Source of the DNA: Halobacillus mangrovi
Lineage (GTDB): Bacteria; Bacillota; Bacilli; Bacillales; Halobacillaceae
Direction of reading: 5' to 3'
Length of the DNA: 64,000 nt
Assembly (NCBI RefSeq): GCF_002097535.1
Contig: NZ_CP020772.1
Span: 1,798,001-1,862,000 of the forward strand
Below are positions 20,217 through 29,193 of this stretch, in pieces. The position numbers were made by a program, and so were the translations under genes. Below the pieces are notes generated by a model. It worked only from the letters and a program-made list of their open reading frames with translations. It was not told the origin of the DNA and searched no databases. Numbering within the stretch: position 1 is the stretch's first letter; every line of letters starts with the position of its first letter.

Positions 20217-21068
20217 ATGGAATCTAAAAAGAAAATAACGATTTCTTTGCGAAATCACGAACAAAAAGACCAAAAAACAGAATTATTTAAGGCAGAAGCA
20301 GAGCAAGCGGCTGCAAAGCATTCGAAAGAAAAAAAAGAACCCATTTTGTTAGAAGATTCCTCAGAACAATCTGTGTACAAACTTCCTATGAAGAAGAAAA
20401 ACAACCTCCAGTCTCCCGTTAAGCGGATCGCATTCACCGCCTTGACTGCTCTTATCATCAGCTTTGGACTGGGTTTTTTGCTTTTACGCATGTTCGTCAC
20501 GTTAACTGATGAGACAACGACGGGTGAAGAGGTAGTGCCTGCAACGAGTAATACTCCAGCTGAAGCACAAGGTGAAATGGTTCAAAGTGTCAATCCGGCC
20601 GCTATTGACTCATACTTCATCCAAGCGGGTGTTTTTACAACAGAAGAAAAAGCACTTGAATGGAAAACGAAATTAACCTCTCAATCTGTTTCCTCTGTTG
20701 TTTGGGAACGAGATGGGCAGTTTTATTTATTTGCTGGAAGTGCCCCTACGAAGTCCGAAGCTGATACCCTCGCTTTGCAGCTTCAAGGCTATGGCGTGGA
20801 TACGTATGTGAAAAATTGGGTCGTGTTAAAAGAAGAAGGCTCGTTAAGTGAAGAAGAAGCAGATGTCATGGACAAATTAGTGACCCAATTGCAACAGCAT
20901 ACATTGAATGAAATGTCAGCAAACGAACGGGAATCTCTAATCAATGAACTCAAATCCAGTTCCTCTGGAGAATCATTAATGAATTCCCTGCAAAATTGGG
21001 AGAATACAGATACGTTTAACTTAAACTGGCTGAGAGTTGCCTACGGTCTTGAAGAAATGATGAAGTAA
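20217..21068 (+). CDS. spoIIB: Stage II sporulation protein B (SPOR domain)
   Basis: This 283-residue bitopic protein has a basic and acidic cytoplasmic N-terminus (residues 1-60), one transmembrane helix (about 64-90), and an extracytoplasmic SPOR-type peptidoglycan-binding domain (YFIQAGVFTTEEKALEW, about 138-205). In B. subtilis SpoIIB helps the switch to asymmetric-septum thinning at engulfment. Its location between comC and maf is conserved. CAGGAGTGA precedes the ATG. Sequence similarity is low outside the SPOR domain, so position supports the call. Confidence 0.82.
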   Translation: MESKKKITISLRNHEQKDQKTELFKAEAEQAAAKHSKEKKEPILLEDSSEQSVYKLPMKKKNNLQSPVKRIAFTALTALIISFGLGFLLLRMFVTLTDETTTGEEVVPATSNTPAEAQGEMVQSVNPAAIDSYFIQAGVFTTEEKALEWKTKLTSQSVSSVVWERDGQFYLFAGSAPTKSEADTLALQLQGYGVDTYVKNWVVLKEEGSLSEEEADVMDKLVTQLQQHTLNEMSANERESLINELKSSSSGESLMNSLQNWENTDTFNLNWLRVAYGLEEMMK

Positions 21069-21084
21069 AGAATATATGATGTTC

Positions 21085-21130
21085 TACCCCTTACAAAATT
21101 AGTGTTTCACCTAAGGGTTTTATTTTTTTA
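21085..21130 (+). terminator. Probable terminator after spoIIB
   Basis: CCCTTA pairs with TAAGGG around a long loop, followed by TTTTATTTTTTT. The stem is short. Confidence 0.6.
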
Positions 21131-21226
21131 TTAACAAATAGAGTCGTGTTATTTCAAATTGACCAGTTCTTCACAAATGAATGGTTACTATAAAATAATA
21201 GTACCTCGTGGGAAGGAAGATAGAAT

Positions 21227-21793
21227 ATGAAGTTAGTTTTAGGCTCACAATCACCAAGAAGGAAAAAAATATTGGAATTAGCTGGATATACGTTCTCCAT
21301 ACGTTCAGCTAATATAGATGAAAGTCTATCGGATGAATGGGACCCTGAAGAAGCAGTTATTCACTTATCACAACAAAAAAGTGAAACTCTCGACATAGAA
21401 AGTGATGAAGTGCTTTTAACATCAGACACCATAGTGGCTCAAGATGGACGGATTCTTGGTAAACCTGTCAATGCACAGGAGGCTTACCAAAACCTCCGTA
21501 CCCTAAGCGGAAAGACGCACCAAGTCTTTACTGGGGTAACCATTCGCTCACATGATGATACTCGTTGTTTTGCTGTGGTAACGGATGTAACTTTCTTTGA
21601 CCTGGATGATGAAGAAATCCACCAGTACATAGCAACAGGTGAGTCTGACGACAAAGCTGGGGGATACGGAATACAGGGGAAAGGCGCCCTTTTTGTGGAG
21701 AAAATAAATGGGGACTATTACAATGTTGTTGGTCTTCCTCTTTCAAGAGTTGTTCGTGAGCTTAGAGCTTTCGGGTGTACGCCTTCTTCTTGA
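21227..21793 (+). CDS. maf: Maf nucleoside triphosphate pyrophosphatase
   Basis: This 188-residue cytosolic Maf/HAM1-fold enzyme hydrolyses dTTP/UTP or modified nucleotides; overexpression of B. subtilis Maf blocks septation. The signature LVLGSQSPRRKKILE opens the protein. SDTIVAQDGRILGKP carries the catalytic Asp, and DDKAGGYGIQGKGA the late Maf motif. GGAAGGAAGA precedes the ATG. It is the first gene of the maf-radC-mreBCD-minCD cluster. Confidence 0.95.
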   Translation: MKLVLGSQSPRRKKILELAGYTFSIRSANIDESLSDEWDPEEAVIHLSQQKSETLDIESDEVLLTSDTIVAQDGRILGKPVNAQEAYQNLRTLSGKTHQVFTGVTIRSHDDTRCFAVVTDVTFFDLDDEEIHQYIATGESDDKAGGYGIQGKGALFVEKINGDYYNVVGLPLSRVVRELRAFGCTPSS

Positions 21794-21830
21794 TTTCTGC
21801 TTACGAGGAATAGAGACAAAGGAGCGAATC

Positions 21831-22523
21831 ATGTTGGCTCAAACAAGTATAATGATTAAGGATGTACCGAAGGCGGACAGGCCCAGGGAGCGGATGATTG
21901 GATTGGGGGCAGCCCACCTCAGCAATCAAGAACTGACCGCTATCCTTCTTGGCAGTGGAACAAAGCAAGAATCAGTGATGGAACTGGCTCAGCGATTACT
22001 CATTCATTTTGAAGGAATATCACTTTTGAAGGATGCCACAATAGAAGAACTTACAGCTATCAGGGGCATAGGGACTGCAAAAGCTGTGCTTATCTTGTCA
22101 GCCATTGAACTTGGGAAAAGGATGCAAAAGATGAAGCCTGTTGAACGCTATATGATTCGAAGCCCTGAGGATGGGGCGGATTTTATAATGGAAGAGATGC
22201 GGCATTTGAAGCAGGAACATTTTATCTGCCTTTTTCTTAATACGAAAAATCAAGTGCTCCACAGACAGACTATTTTTATTGGTAGTTTGAACGCCTCTAT
22301 TGTCCATCCTCGTGAAGTTTTCAAAGAAGCTGTCAAACGGTCAGCTGCCTCCATTATCTGCGCTCATAACCATCCCTCGGGTGATCCTACTCCATCTCAG
22401 GAAGATATTCAGGTTACAAGAAGACTCCAAGAATGCGGAAAGATGATCGGAATTGAATTACTAGATCATTTAGTAATTGGTGATCGAAAATTTATCTCTT
22501 TGAAGGAAAAAGGCTACTTGTAA
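21831..22523 (+). CDS. radC: RadC family protein (MPN/JAB1-like)
   Basis: This 230-residue protein has an N-terminal helix-hairpin-helix-like region (LTAIRGIGTAKAVLILSAIELG) and a C-terminal metalloprotease-like MPN domain with the JAMM ligands in AHNHPSGDPTPSQED (near residues 180-194). The true function is unresolved; an older DNA-repair role was not upheld. ATG 21831 follows AAAGGAGCGAATC; an in-frame reading from 21708 inside maf is discarded. Length equals B. subtilis RadC (231). Confidence 0.92.
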   Translation: MLAQTSIMIKDVPKADRPRERMIGLGAAHLSNQELTAILLGSGTKQESVMELAQRLLIHFEGISLLKDATIEELTAIRGIGTAKAVLILSAIELGKRMQKMKPVERYMIRSPEDGADFIMEEMRHLKQEHFICLFLNTKNQVLHRQTIFIGSLNASIVHPREVFKEAVKRSAASIICAHNHPSGDPTPSQEDIQVTRRLQECGKMIGIELLDHLVIGDRKFISLKEKGYL

Positions 22524-22571
22524 CACTATCTATTTTTGAAGATTTTTCGTATAATTGAATAGATGAAAATG

Positions 22572-22614
22572 AAAAGCGCCATTTATAGGAAATAATCCTT
22601 ATAAATTGGCGCTT
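22572..22614 (+). other. Long imperfect hairpin before mreB
   Basis: AAGCGCCATTTATAGGA and TCCTTATAAATTGGCGCTT form a stem of about 17 pairs with two bulges around a 7-base loop. CTTCTTCT rather than a T run follows, so termination is doubtful. It may attenuate or stabilise the mreB leader. Confidence 0.6.
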
Positions 22615-22688
22615 CTTCTGATTCAATATATTAAAGAGATGTTTGACCCCTGCTAGATATAGGCAGGTTCTTAGAAAGGAAGATATTA

Positions 22689-23729
22689 TTGGGTCTATTT
22701 GGATTTTCACAAGACTTAGGAATTGATCTAGGTACAGCGAATACGCTAGTGTTCTTAAAAAATAAAGGGGTCATCGTCAGAGAACCCTCTGTGGTGGCCA
22801 AAAATACACAAACTGGTGATATAACTGCTGTCGGAAATGATGCAAGAAATATGATAGGCCGGACCCCCAGCTACATATCAGTTATTCGACCAATGAAAGA
22901 CGGTGTCATTGCAGACTATGAAACGACTGCACAAATGATGAAGTATTATATCAAAAAGGCACTGAAGACAAGATCATCTTTTGCGAGCAAACCAAATGTC
23001 ATGGTTTGTGTTCCCTCTGGGATCACCATGGTAGAGGAACGTGCTGTCATTGATGCAACAAAACAGGCAGGAGCAAAAGAAGCATATCCAATAGCGGAAC
23101 CGTTTGCTGCAGCTATCGGTGCAGGATTACCTGTGTGGGAACCTACTGGAAGCATGGTCGTTGATATCGGAGGCGGCACGACAGAAGTCGCTATTATCTC
23201 TTTAGGTGGAATCGTAACCAGCCAGTCGATCCGAGTGGCAGGGGATGAAATGGACGATGCCATCATTCAACACGTTAGAAAGAAGTACAACCTCATGATT
23301 GGTGAGAGAACTTCAGAGGAAGTCAAAATGGAGCTTGGCGGAGCTGGAAGCATGGATACGAATGATGAGATGGATATCCGTGGTCGAGATCTGTTGAGTG
23401 GATTACCAAAAACGATCACCATTCAAGCGAAAGAAATCGTTGAAGCATTGAAAGACACGGTTGATACCATAATCGAAACCGTTAAGAACACCTTAGAAAA
23501 AACACCACCAGAATTAGCCGCAGATATTATGGAGCGTGGAATTGTTCTTACTGGTGGTGGAGCATTACTCAGGAACCTTGATACAGTCATTAGTGAAGAA
23601 ACAAACATGCCAGTCTTTATAGCAGATGAACCTCTTGATTGTGTAGCGATCGGAACAGGTAAATCATTGGAATACATTCACCACTTCAGGTCACAGCCGA
23701 ATGTGGCGAGCCGGGCTAATATGGACTAG
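22689..23729 (+). CDS. mreB: Rod shape-determining protein MreB
   Basis: This 346-residue bacterial actin forms membrane-bound filaments that guide lateral wall synthesis. Actin-family phosphate loops are visible ([11 protein letters not shown] at residues 9-19; [16 protein letters not shown] near 157; [14 protein letters not shown] near 284). The start is TTG at 22689 behind AAAGGAAG. It leads mreBCD, and minCD follow on the same strand. Confidence 0.97.
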   Translation: MGLFGFSQDLGIDLGTANTLVFLKNKGVIVREPSVVAKNTQTGDITAVGNDARNMIGRTPSYISVIRPMKDGVIADYETTAQMMKYYIKKALKTRSSFASKPNVMVCVPSGITMVEERAVIDATKQAGAKEAYPIAEPFAAAIGAGLPVWEPTGSMVVDIGGGTTEVAIISLGGIVTSQSIRVAGDEMDDAIIQHVRKKYNLMIGERTSEEVKMELGGAGSMDTNDEMDIRGRDLLSGLPKTITIQAKEIVEALKDTVDTIIETVKNTLEKTPPELAADIMERGIVLTGGGALLRNLDTVISEETNMPVFIADEPLDCVAIGTGKSLEYIHHFRSQPNVASRANMD

Positions 23730-23740
23730 GCGGTTCAGAT

Positions 23741-24622
23741 ATGCCTTCTTTATTTCGTAGAAAAAGACTAATGGTTGTATTAATTGGCTTTATCGTACTT
23801 GTAGCGTTAATCGGATTCTCGATTCGGGACCGTGATTCGTTAAGTACTCCTGAGAAATTTCTTCAAGACACAGTAGGGTGGATGCAGACAATAATCCATA
23901 AGCCTGTGAGTATCGTAGATAATACGGTCGAAAACGTACAGAACATGCTCGAAGTATATGAGCAGAATCAAGTGTTAAAAGCGCGTTTATCAGAATACAA
24001 AGGTGTAATAAAGGATAACCAGAGACTTAAGAACGATAATGAAGAGCTTCGGAATACGATAGAGAAAACAGAAGCTCTGAATGATTATTCCCCTATTCAG
24101 GCAACTGTCATCGCCAGAAGCTCAGATCGCTGGTTCGAGCAGATGACGATTAACAAAGGGGAAGAGCATGGAGTAGAGAAAGATATGGCTGTCATGACCA
24201 GTGATGGTTTAGTAGGGAAAATCAAATCTGCCGGTGCCTTCCACTCCACCGTCCAGCTTCTTAGCGGGTTTGACAGATCCAATAAAATCTCTTCCTGGGT
24301 GATCCGGGAAGGTCAAGATGAAGCTTTCGGTCTAATTGAAGGATACGACGATGAAACGGGACGTCTCCTTCTCGAAGGTATTAAGCTTGATGAAGAACTG
24401 AAAGAAGGCGACACAGTTATTTCTTCCGGTCTTGGCGGTGTGTTTCCAAGTGACCTTCGAATTGGGACAGTGAAAGAGGTAGTCAACGACCAGTTTGGCC
24501 TAACGAAAACAGCTTACGTAGAGCCATTTGCTGACTTATTTGATATCAAACATGTTATTGTTGTAGATCGAGCGATGGAAAGTATAGAGAATCAAAGTCA
24601 AAGCGAGGGCGATGAATCATGA
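23741..24622 (+). CDS. mreC: Rod shape-determining protein MreC
   Basis: This 293-residue bitopic protein has an N-terminal membrane helix (residues 9-27), a coiled coil (about 65-115; YEQNQVLKARLSEYKG...LKNDNEELRNTIEK), and an extracytoplasmic beta-rich domain that scaffolds the elongasome. It starts 11 bases after mreB and overlaps mreD by four bases (ATGA). Confidence 0.95.
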   Translation: MPSLFRRKRLMVVLIGFIVLVALIGFSIRDRDSLSTPEKFLQDTVGWMQTIIHKPVSIVDNTVENVQNMLEVYEQNQVLKARLSEYKGVIKDNQRLKNDNEELRNTIEKTEALNDYSPIQATVIARSSDRWFEQMTINKGEEHGVEKDMAVMTSDGLVGKIKSAGAFHSTVQLLSGFDRSNKISSWVIREGQDEAFGLIEGYDDETGRLLLEGIKLDEELKEGDTVISSGLGGVFPSDLRIGTVKEVVNDQFGLTKTAYVEPFADLFDIKHVIVVDRAMESIENQSQSEGDES

Positions 24623-25146
24623 GACGGTATTTTATCGGTCTCCTTTGTCTTTTTTTGTTAGTCATGCAGGGGATGGCAATGAGCTTACTACCATCCAGCC
24701 TTGTTTATTCAGACTTATTAATGACACCCCACTGGATTTTAATCTTTCTGTTAATCGTCACCGTTTTCTATGACAACGATAACACCTACTACGCTGTCTG
24801 GTATGCATTGTTTTTCGGTTTATTACTAGACGTTGTCTACACGGGGGTATTAGGTGTGTATATGGCAACCTATGCTATTGTAATTTATATCATCCATGGG
24901 TTAAATAAACTTCTTCATGCGAATTTCGTAACAGCTTCGATCTTAGCGGTCGTTGGTGTAGCTTTAGCTGATACTATTCTTTACGTCGTTTATTCATTTG
25001 TTCAAATTACTGCCATGGCATGGTGGGATTATGTAGTACTAAGGCTCCTGCCTACACTGGCAGCAAATATGATCTTTTTTATCATTTTATATCCTCTAGT
25101 GAAAGAACGAGTCTTTAATCTGGGAGAGGAAATAAATAATACTTAG
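24619..25146 (+). CDS. mreD: Rod shape-determining protein MreD
   Basis: This 175-residue polytopic membrane partner of MreC has about five to six hydrophobic helices. The family motif region (FYDNDNTYYAVWYALFFGLLLDVVY) lies near residues 52-76. The ATGA overlap with mreC shows translational coupling. Low sequence conservation is normal for MreD; position confirms it. Confidence 0.92.
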   Translation: MRRYFIGLLCLFLLVMQGMAMSLLPSSLVYSDLLMTPHWILIFLLIVTVFYDNDNTYYAVWYALFFGLLLDVVYTGVLGVYMATYAIVIYIIHGLNKLLHANFVTASILAVVGVALADTILYVVYSFVQITAMAWWDYVVLRLLPTLAANMIFFIILYPLVKERVFNLGEEINNT

Positions 25147-25184
25147 TTCTTGGCGAAGGTCTAAGGTTTTGAGGTGAGAGGTCT

Positions 25185-25868
25185 GTGACAACGAATGTTC
25201 AGAAGATAATGATTAAAGGAACAAGAGACGGATTGACATTGAAGTTTGATGATCAATGCACGTTTGAATCCATTTTGGATGAACTCGAAGACAAGCTTTC
25301 GATGAATGGTCTATCTGATGATGATCCAATGATTCGAGTAACTGTCCAGCTTGGAAAGCGTTACTTAAGTGAAGAACAAAAGGAAGAACTTACGAAGGTG
25401 ATTCGTGAGAAACAGAATCTCGTTGTTGAAAACATTGAATCAGAATTAATTACTAGAAAAGAAGCATTAAAATGGAAAGAAAATACAGATATCACTCCTG
25501 TTGCCAGGACAATAAGGTCTGGACAAGTAATAGAGGTCCGTGGTGATCTATTGATCATTGGTGACGTGAATCCTGGAGGGCTGCTAAAGGCAACGGGGAA
25601 CATTTTTGTAATGGGTAGTCTGCGAGGAATTGCTCATGCTGGTACGGAAGGTGATACGAATGCTGTGGTTGCTGCTTCTTATATGCAGCCAAGCCAGTTG
25701 CGAATTGCCGATCAGTTGAGCCGTGCGCCAGACTATGAGTCAGAGGGCGTCTATATGGAAAGTGGCTTTATTGACGAAGAAGAACAAATCCGGATCGACA
25801 AGCTCCAGGAAGTCGTTAAAAAAAGACCGGATCTTGTAAGCTTTGAAAGGAGAATGAATAATGGGTGA
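25185..25868 (+). CDS. minC: Septum site-determining protein MinC
   Basis: This 227-residue inhibitor of FtsZ polymerisation keeps septa away from the poles. It has an N-terminal FtsZ-binding domain (about 1-100) and a C-terminal beta-helix domain that binds MinD (IRSGQVIEVRGDLLIIGDVN, then GNIFVMGSLRGIAHAG). The GTG start follows GAGGTGAGAGG. The last eight bases overlap minD. Confidence 0.95.
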   Translation: MTTNVQKIMIKGTRDGLTLKFDDQCTFESILDELEDKLSMNGLSDDDPMIRVTVQLGKRYLSEEQKEELTKVIREKQNLVVENIESELITRKEALKWKENTDITPVARTIRSGQVIEVRGDLLIIGDVNPGGLLKATGNIFVMGSLRGIAHAGTEGDTNAVVAASYMQPSQLRIADQLSRAPDYESEGVYMESGFIDEEEQIRIDKLQEVVKKRPDLVSFERRMNNG

Positions 25869-26658
25869 AGCGATTGTAATAACCTCTGGAAAGGGAGGGG
25901 TTGGCAAAACAACAACTACTGCTAATCTAGGGACCGCTTTAGCCCTACAGAATAAGAAAGTGTGCCTGATCGATACAGATATCGGTTTAAGAAATCTGGA
26001 TGTAGTTATGGGGCTGGAGAATCGAATAATCTACGATATTGTGGACGTGGTAAATGGCCGATGCAAAACAAAGCAAGCGTTAATTACGGATAAACGATTT
26101 GACTGTCTTCACCTACTTCCAGCAGCTCAAACTTCTGACAAATCAGACGTTTCACCTGAGGGAATTAAAGCGATTATTGAGGAATTGAAAGAAGAGTACG
26201 ACTATGTCGTTATTGACTGTCCGGCGGGAATCGAACAGGGATATAAAAATGCCGTTGCAGGTGCTGATAAAGCCATAGTTGTTACGACCCCTGAAAAGTC
26301 GAGCGTACGAGATGCTGACCGTATTATCGGCCTTCTTGAACAGGAAGATTTAGAAGCACCAAAGCTTGTTATCAACCGTATACGAGCTCATATGATGAAA
26401 AATGGCGAGATGATGGATGTGGACGAAATCGTTTCTGTCTTATCCGTTGACCTGCTTGGAATCGTCATAGATGATGATGCGGTTATTAAAGCTTCTAATA
26501 CTGGGGAGCCAGTGGCGATGAAGCCGAATTCTAAAGCTTCACTTTCTTATCGGAATATTGCAAGACGGATTTTGGGCGAAGCTGTTCCTCTTCAAAATCT
26601 CCATCAAAATAATAGTGTCATGGCCAAGATTAAACGTTTCTTCGGAATCCGCTCTTGA
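25861..26658 (+). CDS. minD: Septum site-determining ATPase MinD
   Basis: This 265-residue ParA/MinD ATPase recruits MinC to the membrane. The deviant Walker A is SGKGGVGKTTTTANLG (residues 9-24), Walker B is YDYVVIDCPAG, and a C-terminal amphipathic membrane-targeting helix (VMAKIKRFFGIRS) ends the protein. It overlaps minC by eight bases. A terminator follows. Confidence 0.97.
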   Translation: MGEAIVITSGKGGVGKTTTTANLGTALALQNKKVCLIDTDIGLRNLDVVMGLENRIIYDIVDVVNGRCKTKQALITDKRFDCLHLLPAAQTSDKSDVSPEGIKAIIEELKEEYDYVVIDCPAGIEQGYKNAVAGADKAIVVTTPEKSSVRDADRIIGLLEQEDLEAPKLVINRIRAHMMKNGEMMDVDEIVSVLSVDLLGIVIDDDAVIKASNTGEPVAMKPNSKASLSYRNIARRILGEAVPLQNLHQNNSVMAKIKRFFGIRS

Positions 26659-26669
26659 GCCAAATCCAG

Positions 26670-26700
26670 CCTGCTATGGTAAAACATAGCAGGTTTTTTT
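26670..26700 (+). terminator. Terminator of the mre-min cluster
   Basis: CCTGCTATG pairs with CATAGCAGG around a 6-base loop, and TTTTTTT follows. Confidence 0.94.
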
Positions 26701-26756
26701 ATCACTAAATCATTGGTTTAAGGTTATTCAGCAGCGGGAGAGTATAAAAATCAAAT

Positions 26757-26923
26757 TCGAGATAATTCAAGTTTGGAGATTTCATTTACGATAAACAGTG
26801 GTAGGAGGTCCGGGAAATGGCTCTTTTTCCGTGGGCATGCGCTGAGCCTCCTCGAGCTAAAGCTCTCCGGGGTCTCGCCTATCATGTTCATCCCAAAGGA
26901 GTCTCGCCATTTCCCGGACCTCC
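26757..26923 (-). repeat. Structured intergenic repeat, copy A (subtype II)
   Basis: Arms GGAGGTCCGGGAAATGGC (26804-26821) and its exact reverse complement (26906-26923) enclose an 84-base core. Read on the minus strand, the core contains GAGACTCC, GGCGAGACCCC and GAGGAGGCTCAGC. A tail beyond the arm (26759-26787) resembles that of the other copies. The core matches copy D closely, including GGGATGAACATGAT. The gap 26659-27579 between minD and spoIVFA holds no credible gene. Confidence 0.9.
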
Positions 26924-27227
26924 GTCCGATAGTTTGAGCAACGGAAACACAAAAATGAAGAATTTATAGCGGAAAAGCTTATCCGCTAGCAAAAAAACAG
27001 ACACAAATTTTAAAGAGCTCATGAGGTCAGAATCAATCTATATGTCAGCATTTTGCCTGGATATCAGCAAAATAGGTGTAAATATCTTCAATTGCCTATA
27101 TATAGGCCAGTAGTGTACTTAACTGAACACGCGTGTGCCCATTTCTATTCGATATACTTAATGGGCTCTAAATTGTAATTGAGTCTTCTAATTCCTATTG
27201 AATCGGGCCGTTCATCACAGAATAGAT

Positions 27228-27433
27228 GGGTTGGCCTGAAAACGACGAGACTCCCGCGGGAGAAGGAGCTAGGCGAGACCCCACAGGGAGCGCAGCGAAC
27301 GAGGAGGCTTGCAAGTTCCCCCGCAGGAAAGCGAGTTGTTTTCAGGCCAACCCTAACACTTATCACGCAACGGACCGGAGAAAGTCTCTAAATTGAGTCG
27401 TCAGTAATTAGAGGCTTTAATGGATAAGGAAGG
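27228..27433 (+). repeat. Structured intergenic repeat, copy B (subtype I)
   Basis: Arms GGGTTGGCCTGAAAAC (27228-27243) and its exact complement (27338-27353) enclose a 94-base core with GAGACTCCCGCGGGAG, GGCGAGACCCC and CGAGGAGGCTTGC. A tail at 27380-27433 (GTCTCTAAATTGAGTC..., GAGGCTTTAATGGA) matches the tail of copy D. The core matches copy C. Short open frames on both strands here follow the repeat and are not taken as genes. Confidence 0.9.
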
Positions 27434-27514
27434 TTGTTTCAGATGATTCATTTTATATAATTCTTTAGGAAAATAAGAAGAATGTTCAGCCGCTCTTTCG
27501 TGGACAAGTTTTAC

Positions 27515-27543
27515 ACATATCCCTTCTGCTCTCTCCATAGAAT
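27515..27543 (+). promoter_or_regulatory. Candidate sigma-E promoter of spoIVFA
   Basis: CATAGAAT (27536-27543) matches the sigma-E -10 consensus CATACAHT at seven of eight positions. ACATATC lies 14 bases upstream as a partial -35. The spoIVF operon is sigma-E-dependent in B. subtilis. Confidence 0.5.
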
Positions 27544-27579
27544 GGTAGAAACAATGGTATTTAAAGAGAGGGGATTCCT

Positions 27580-28341
27580 GTGAAAAAGAATATACATCAC
27601 GTTCGAAAAAATATAGCAGAGCGCAAGAGAAAGCGCGTGCAGCAAAATGCGCCTCCTCAGAAGCCGTACCTCCCACCGCAGGACGAAGAGTTGCATGGAT
27701 ACCCCCCTATCGTCTCAGGGTACGGCAAAAAAATGGATCCGTCCCCTTCAAAAAATCGGCCAAGCTTCTTAGGTATACAAGTGTTGCTTGCCGCTTTACT
27801 GTTTGCAACAGTAGCTATTGGCAAGAACACGGACTTCGCCTTGCTTAACGGTCCAGAGGAATGGGTTACAAGTCAGATGCAAGAAGACTTCCCTTTTGCA
27901 AAAGTGACAGCATGGTACAGCGAAAGGTTTGGGGAGCCGCTCCAAGTTGTCCAACCGAAAGATAATGAAGAATCCGGCGAGCTCGCTATGCCTGTAAATG
28001 GGACCGTCACAACTCCCTTTCAAAACGATGGGAAAGGTATTGTCTTGACCACAGAGAATAATTCTGAGGTTAAGGCGGTAAGGGAGGGAACCGTCGTATT
28101 CGCCGGCAACAATGAGGATACGAAAAAAACAGTCATTCTCCAACACGAGGATGGAAGTAAGACCATTTATGGATATTTGTCATCCATCGATGTTCATTTA
28201 TATGAATATGTTAAATCTCAAAGTAGTCTGGGGTCGGTGACTTCAGAAGAGGGGCCATCCGCTGAATTCTTTTTTGCCATCGAAAAAGATGAGCAGTATC
28301 TAGATCCTGTAGAGGTTATCAAAGTGGATGAAAGCTCTTAG
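27580..28341 (+). CDS. spoIVFA: Stage IV sporulation protein FA (regulator of SpoIVFB)
   Basis: This 253-residue bitopic protein holds SpoIVFB with BofA in the outer forespore membrane until the sigma-G signal arrives. It has a basic, proline-rich cytoplasmic N-terminus, one membrane helix (about residues 62-82), and a C-terminal LytM/M23-like domain (MPVNGTVTTPF, then VKAVREGTVVFAGN) that appears catalytically degenerate. GTG 27580 follows AGAGGGGA. It overlaps spoIVFB by 14 bases. Confidence 0.9.
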   Translation: MKKNIHHVRKNIAERKRKRVQQNAPPQKPYLPPQDEELHGYPPIVSGYGKKMDPSPSKNRPSFLGIQVLLAALLFATVAIGKNTDFALLNGPEEWVTSQMQEDFPFAKVTAWYSERFGEPLQVVQPKDNEESGELAMPVNGTVTTPFQNDGKGIVLTTENNSEVKAVREGTVVFAGNNEDTKKTVILQHEDGSKTIYGYLSSIDVHLYEYVKSQSSLGSVTSEEGPSAEFFFAIEKDEQYLDPVEVIKVDESS

Positions 28342-29185
28342 TCTTACAAAGACCATACACATCCACCCCCTCTTCTTTTTATTAGCATTATCTGCTATTT
28401 TTACAGGTGCTTTTTTTGAATTTCTCATATTGATGACTCTAGTCGTCATTCACGAACTTGGTCATTATTTGACTGCTAGATATTATGGATGGAGAGTTTC
28501 AAGAATTGAACTCTGGTTGTTCGGAGGGGCTGTTGTGAGCGAGGAGCATAATACACGGCCTTTCCATGAGCAAGTACGTGTCGTGTTGGCTGGTCCTCTC
28601 CAACATATATGGATCTTTGGTTTATTGAGTATCCTTCAAGGATTCTATGGTCCTCATTCCCTCTTATCAGTGGCTTTCTTTTACAATACTCTTATTCTTG
28701 TTTTCAACCTTATGCCCATTTGGCCTTTGGATGGAGGAAAGCTTCTCTTTTATATAACTACTCAATTATTCTCTTTTCAAAGGAGCCTCTTCTTAACGTT
28801 ATTTGTATCAGTAACCTCCATGGTCCTTGTTTCCCTGTGGCTTTACCTGGAGGGACGCTGGACACTCGCGGGCCTTTTGCTTGTTGCTTTTTTACTCATT
28901 GAAAATGGGATGGAATGGAAGAGAAGAACTTACACACTGATGAGATATTTACTGTTTTGTACGTACAGGGATTGCAGTAAATTGAAGCCCAGGTTTATCA
29001 AGGTTGAACAAGAAATGCTGGTAAGAGACGTTTTAAAAAACATTCGATGCAACCGTAAACATTTGTATGTATTGAAACATTCCCCAAGGTTCTATATAGT
29101 TGATGAGCAAGAATGTCTCCAAGCCTACTTTAATAAGAAACAAGCCAATCTGCGCTTGCGGGACATTCCTAAACTGGCGCTGTGA
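28328..29185 (+). CDS. spoIVFB: Stage IV sporulation protein FB, site-2-type intramembrane metalloprotease
   Basis: This 285-residue intramembrane protease cleaves pro-sigma-K in the mother cell. The zinc motif HELGH is at residues 42-46 inside a membrane helix, and the third ligand Asp is in WPLDGG (near residue 136). Six membrane helices are followed by a C-terminal CBS-like domain (about 215-285). It overlaps spoIVFA and is followed directly by the RNase G gene. Confidence 0.93.
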   Translation: MKALSLTKTIHIHPLFFLLALSAIFTGAFFEFLILMTLVVIHELGHYLTARYYGWRVSRIELWLFGGAVVSEEHNTRPFHEQVRVVLAGPLQHIWIFGLLSILQGFYGPHSLLSVAFFYNTLILVFNLMPIWPLDGGKLLFYITTQLFSFQRSLFLTLFVSVTSMVLVSLWLYLEGRWTLAGLLLVAFLLIENGMEWKRRTYTLMRYLLFCTYRDCSKLKPRFIKVEQEMLVRDVLKNIRCNRKHLYVLKHSPRFYIVDEQECLQAYFNKKQANLRLRDIPKLAL

Positions 29186-29193
29186 GGGATATT

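Noticed and set aside
27145..27391. Overlapping open frames of about 70 codons on both strands in the minD-spoIVFA gap
   Set aside because: They coincide with repeat copy B, have low-complexity Arg/Gly/Ser composition and no ribosome site. They are by-products of the GC-rich repeat.
26757..27433. CRISPR array or insertion sequence in the minD-spoIVFA gap
   Set aside because: The two repeats are of different subtype, inverted and far apart. There are no regular spacers, transposase or visible target duplication.
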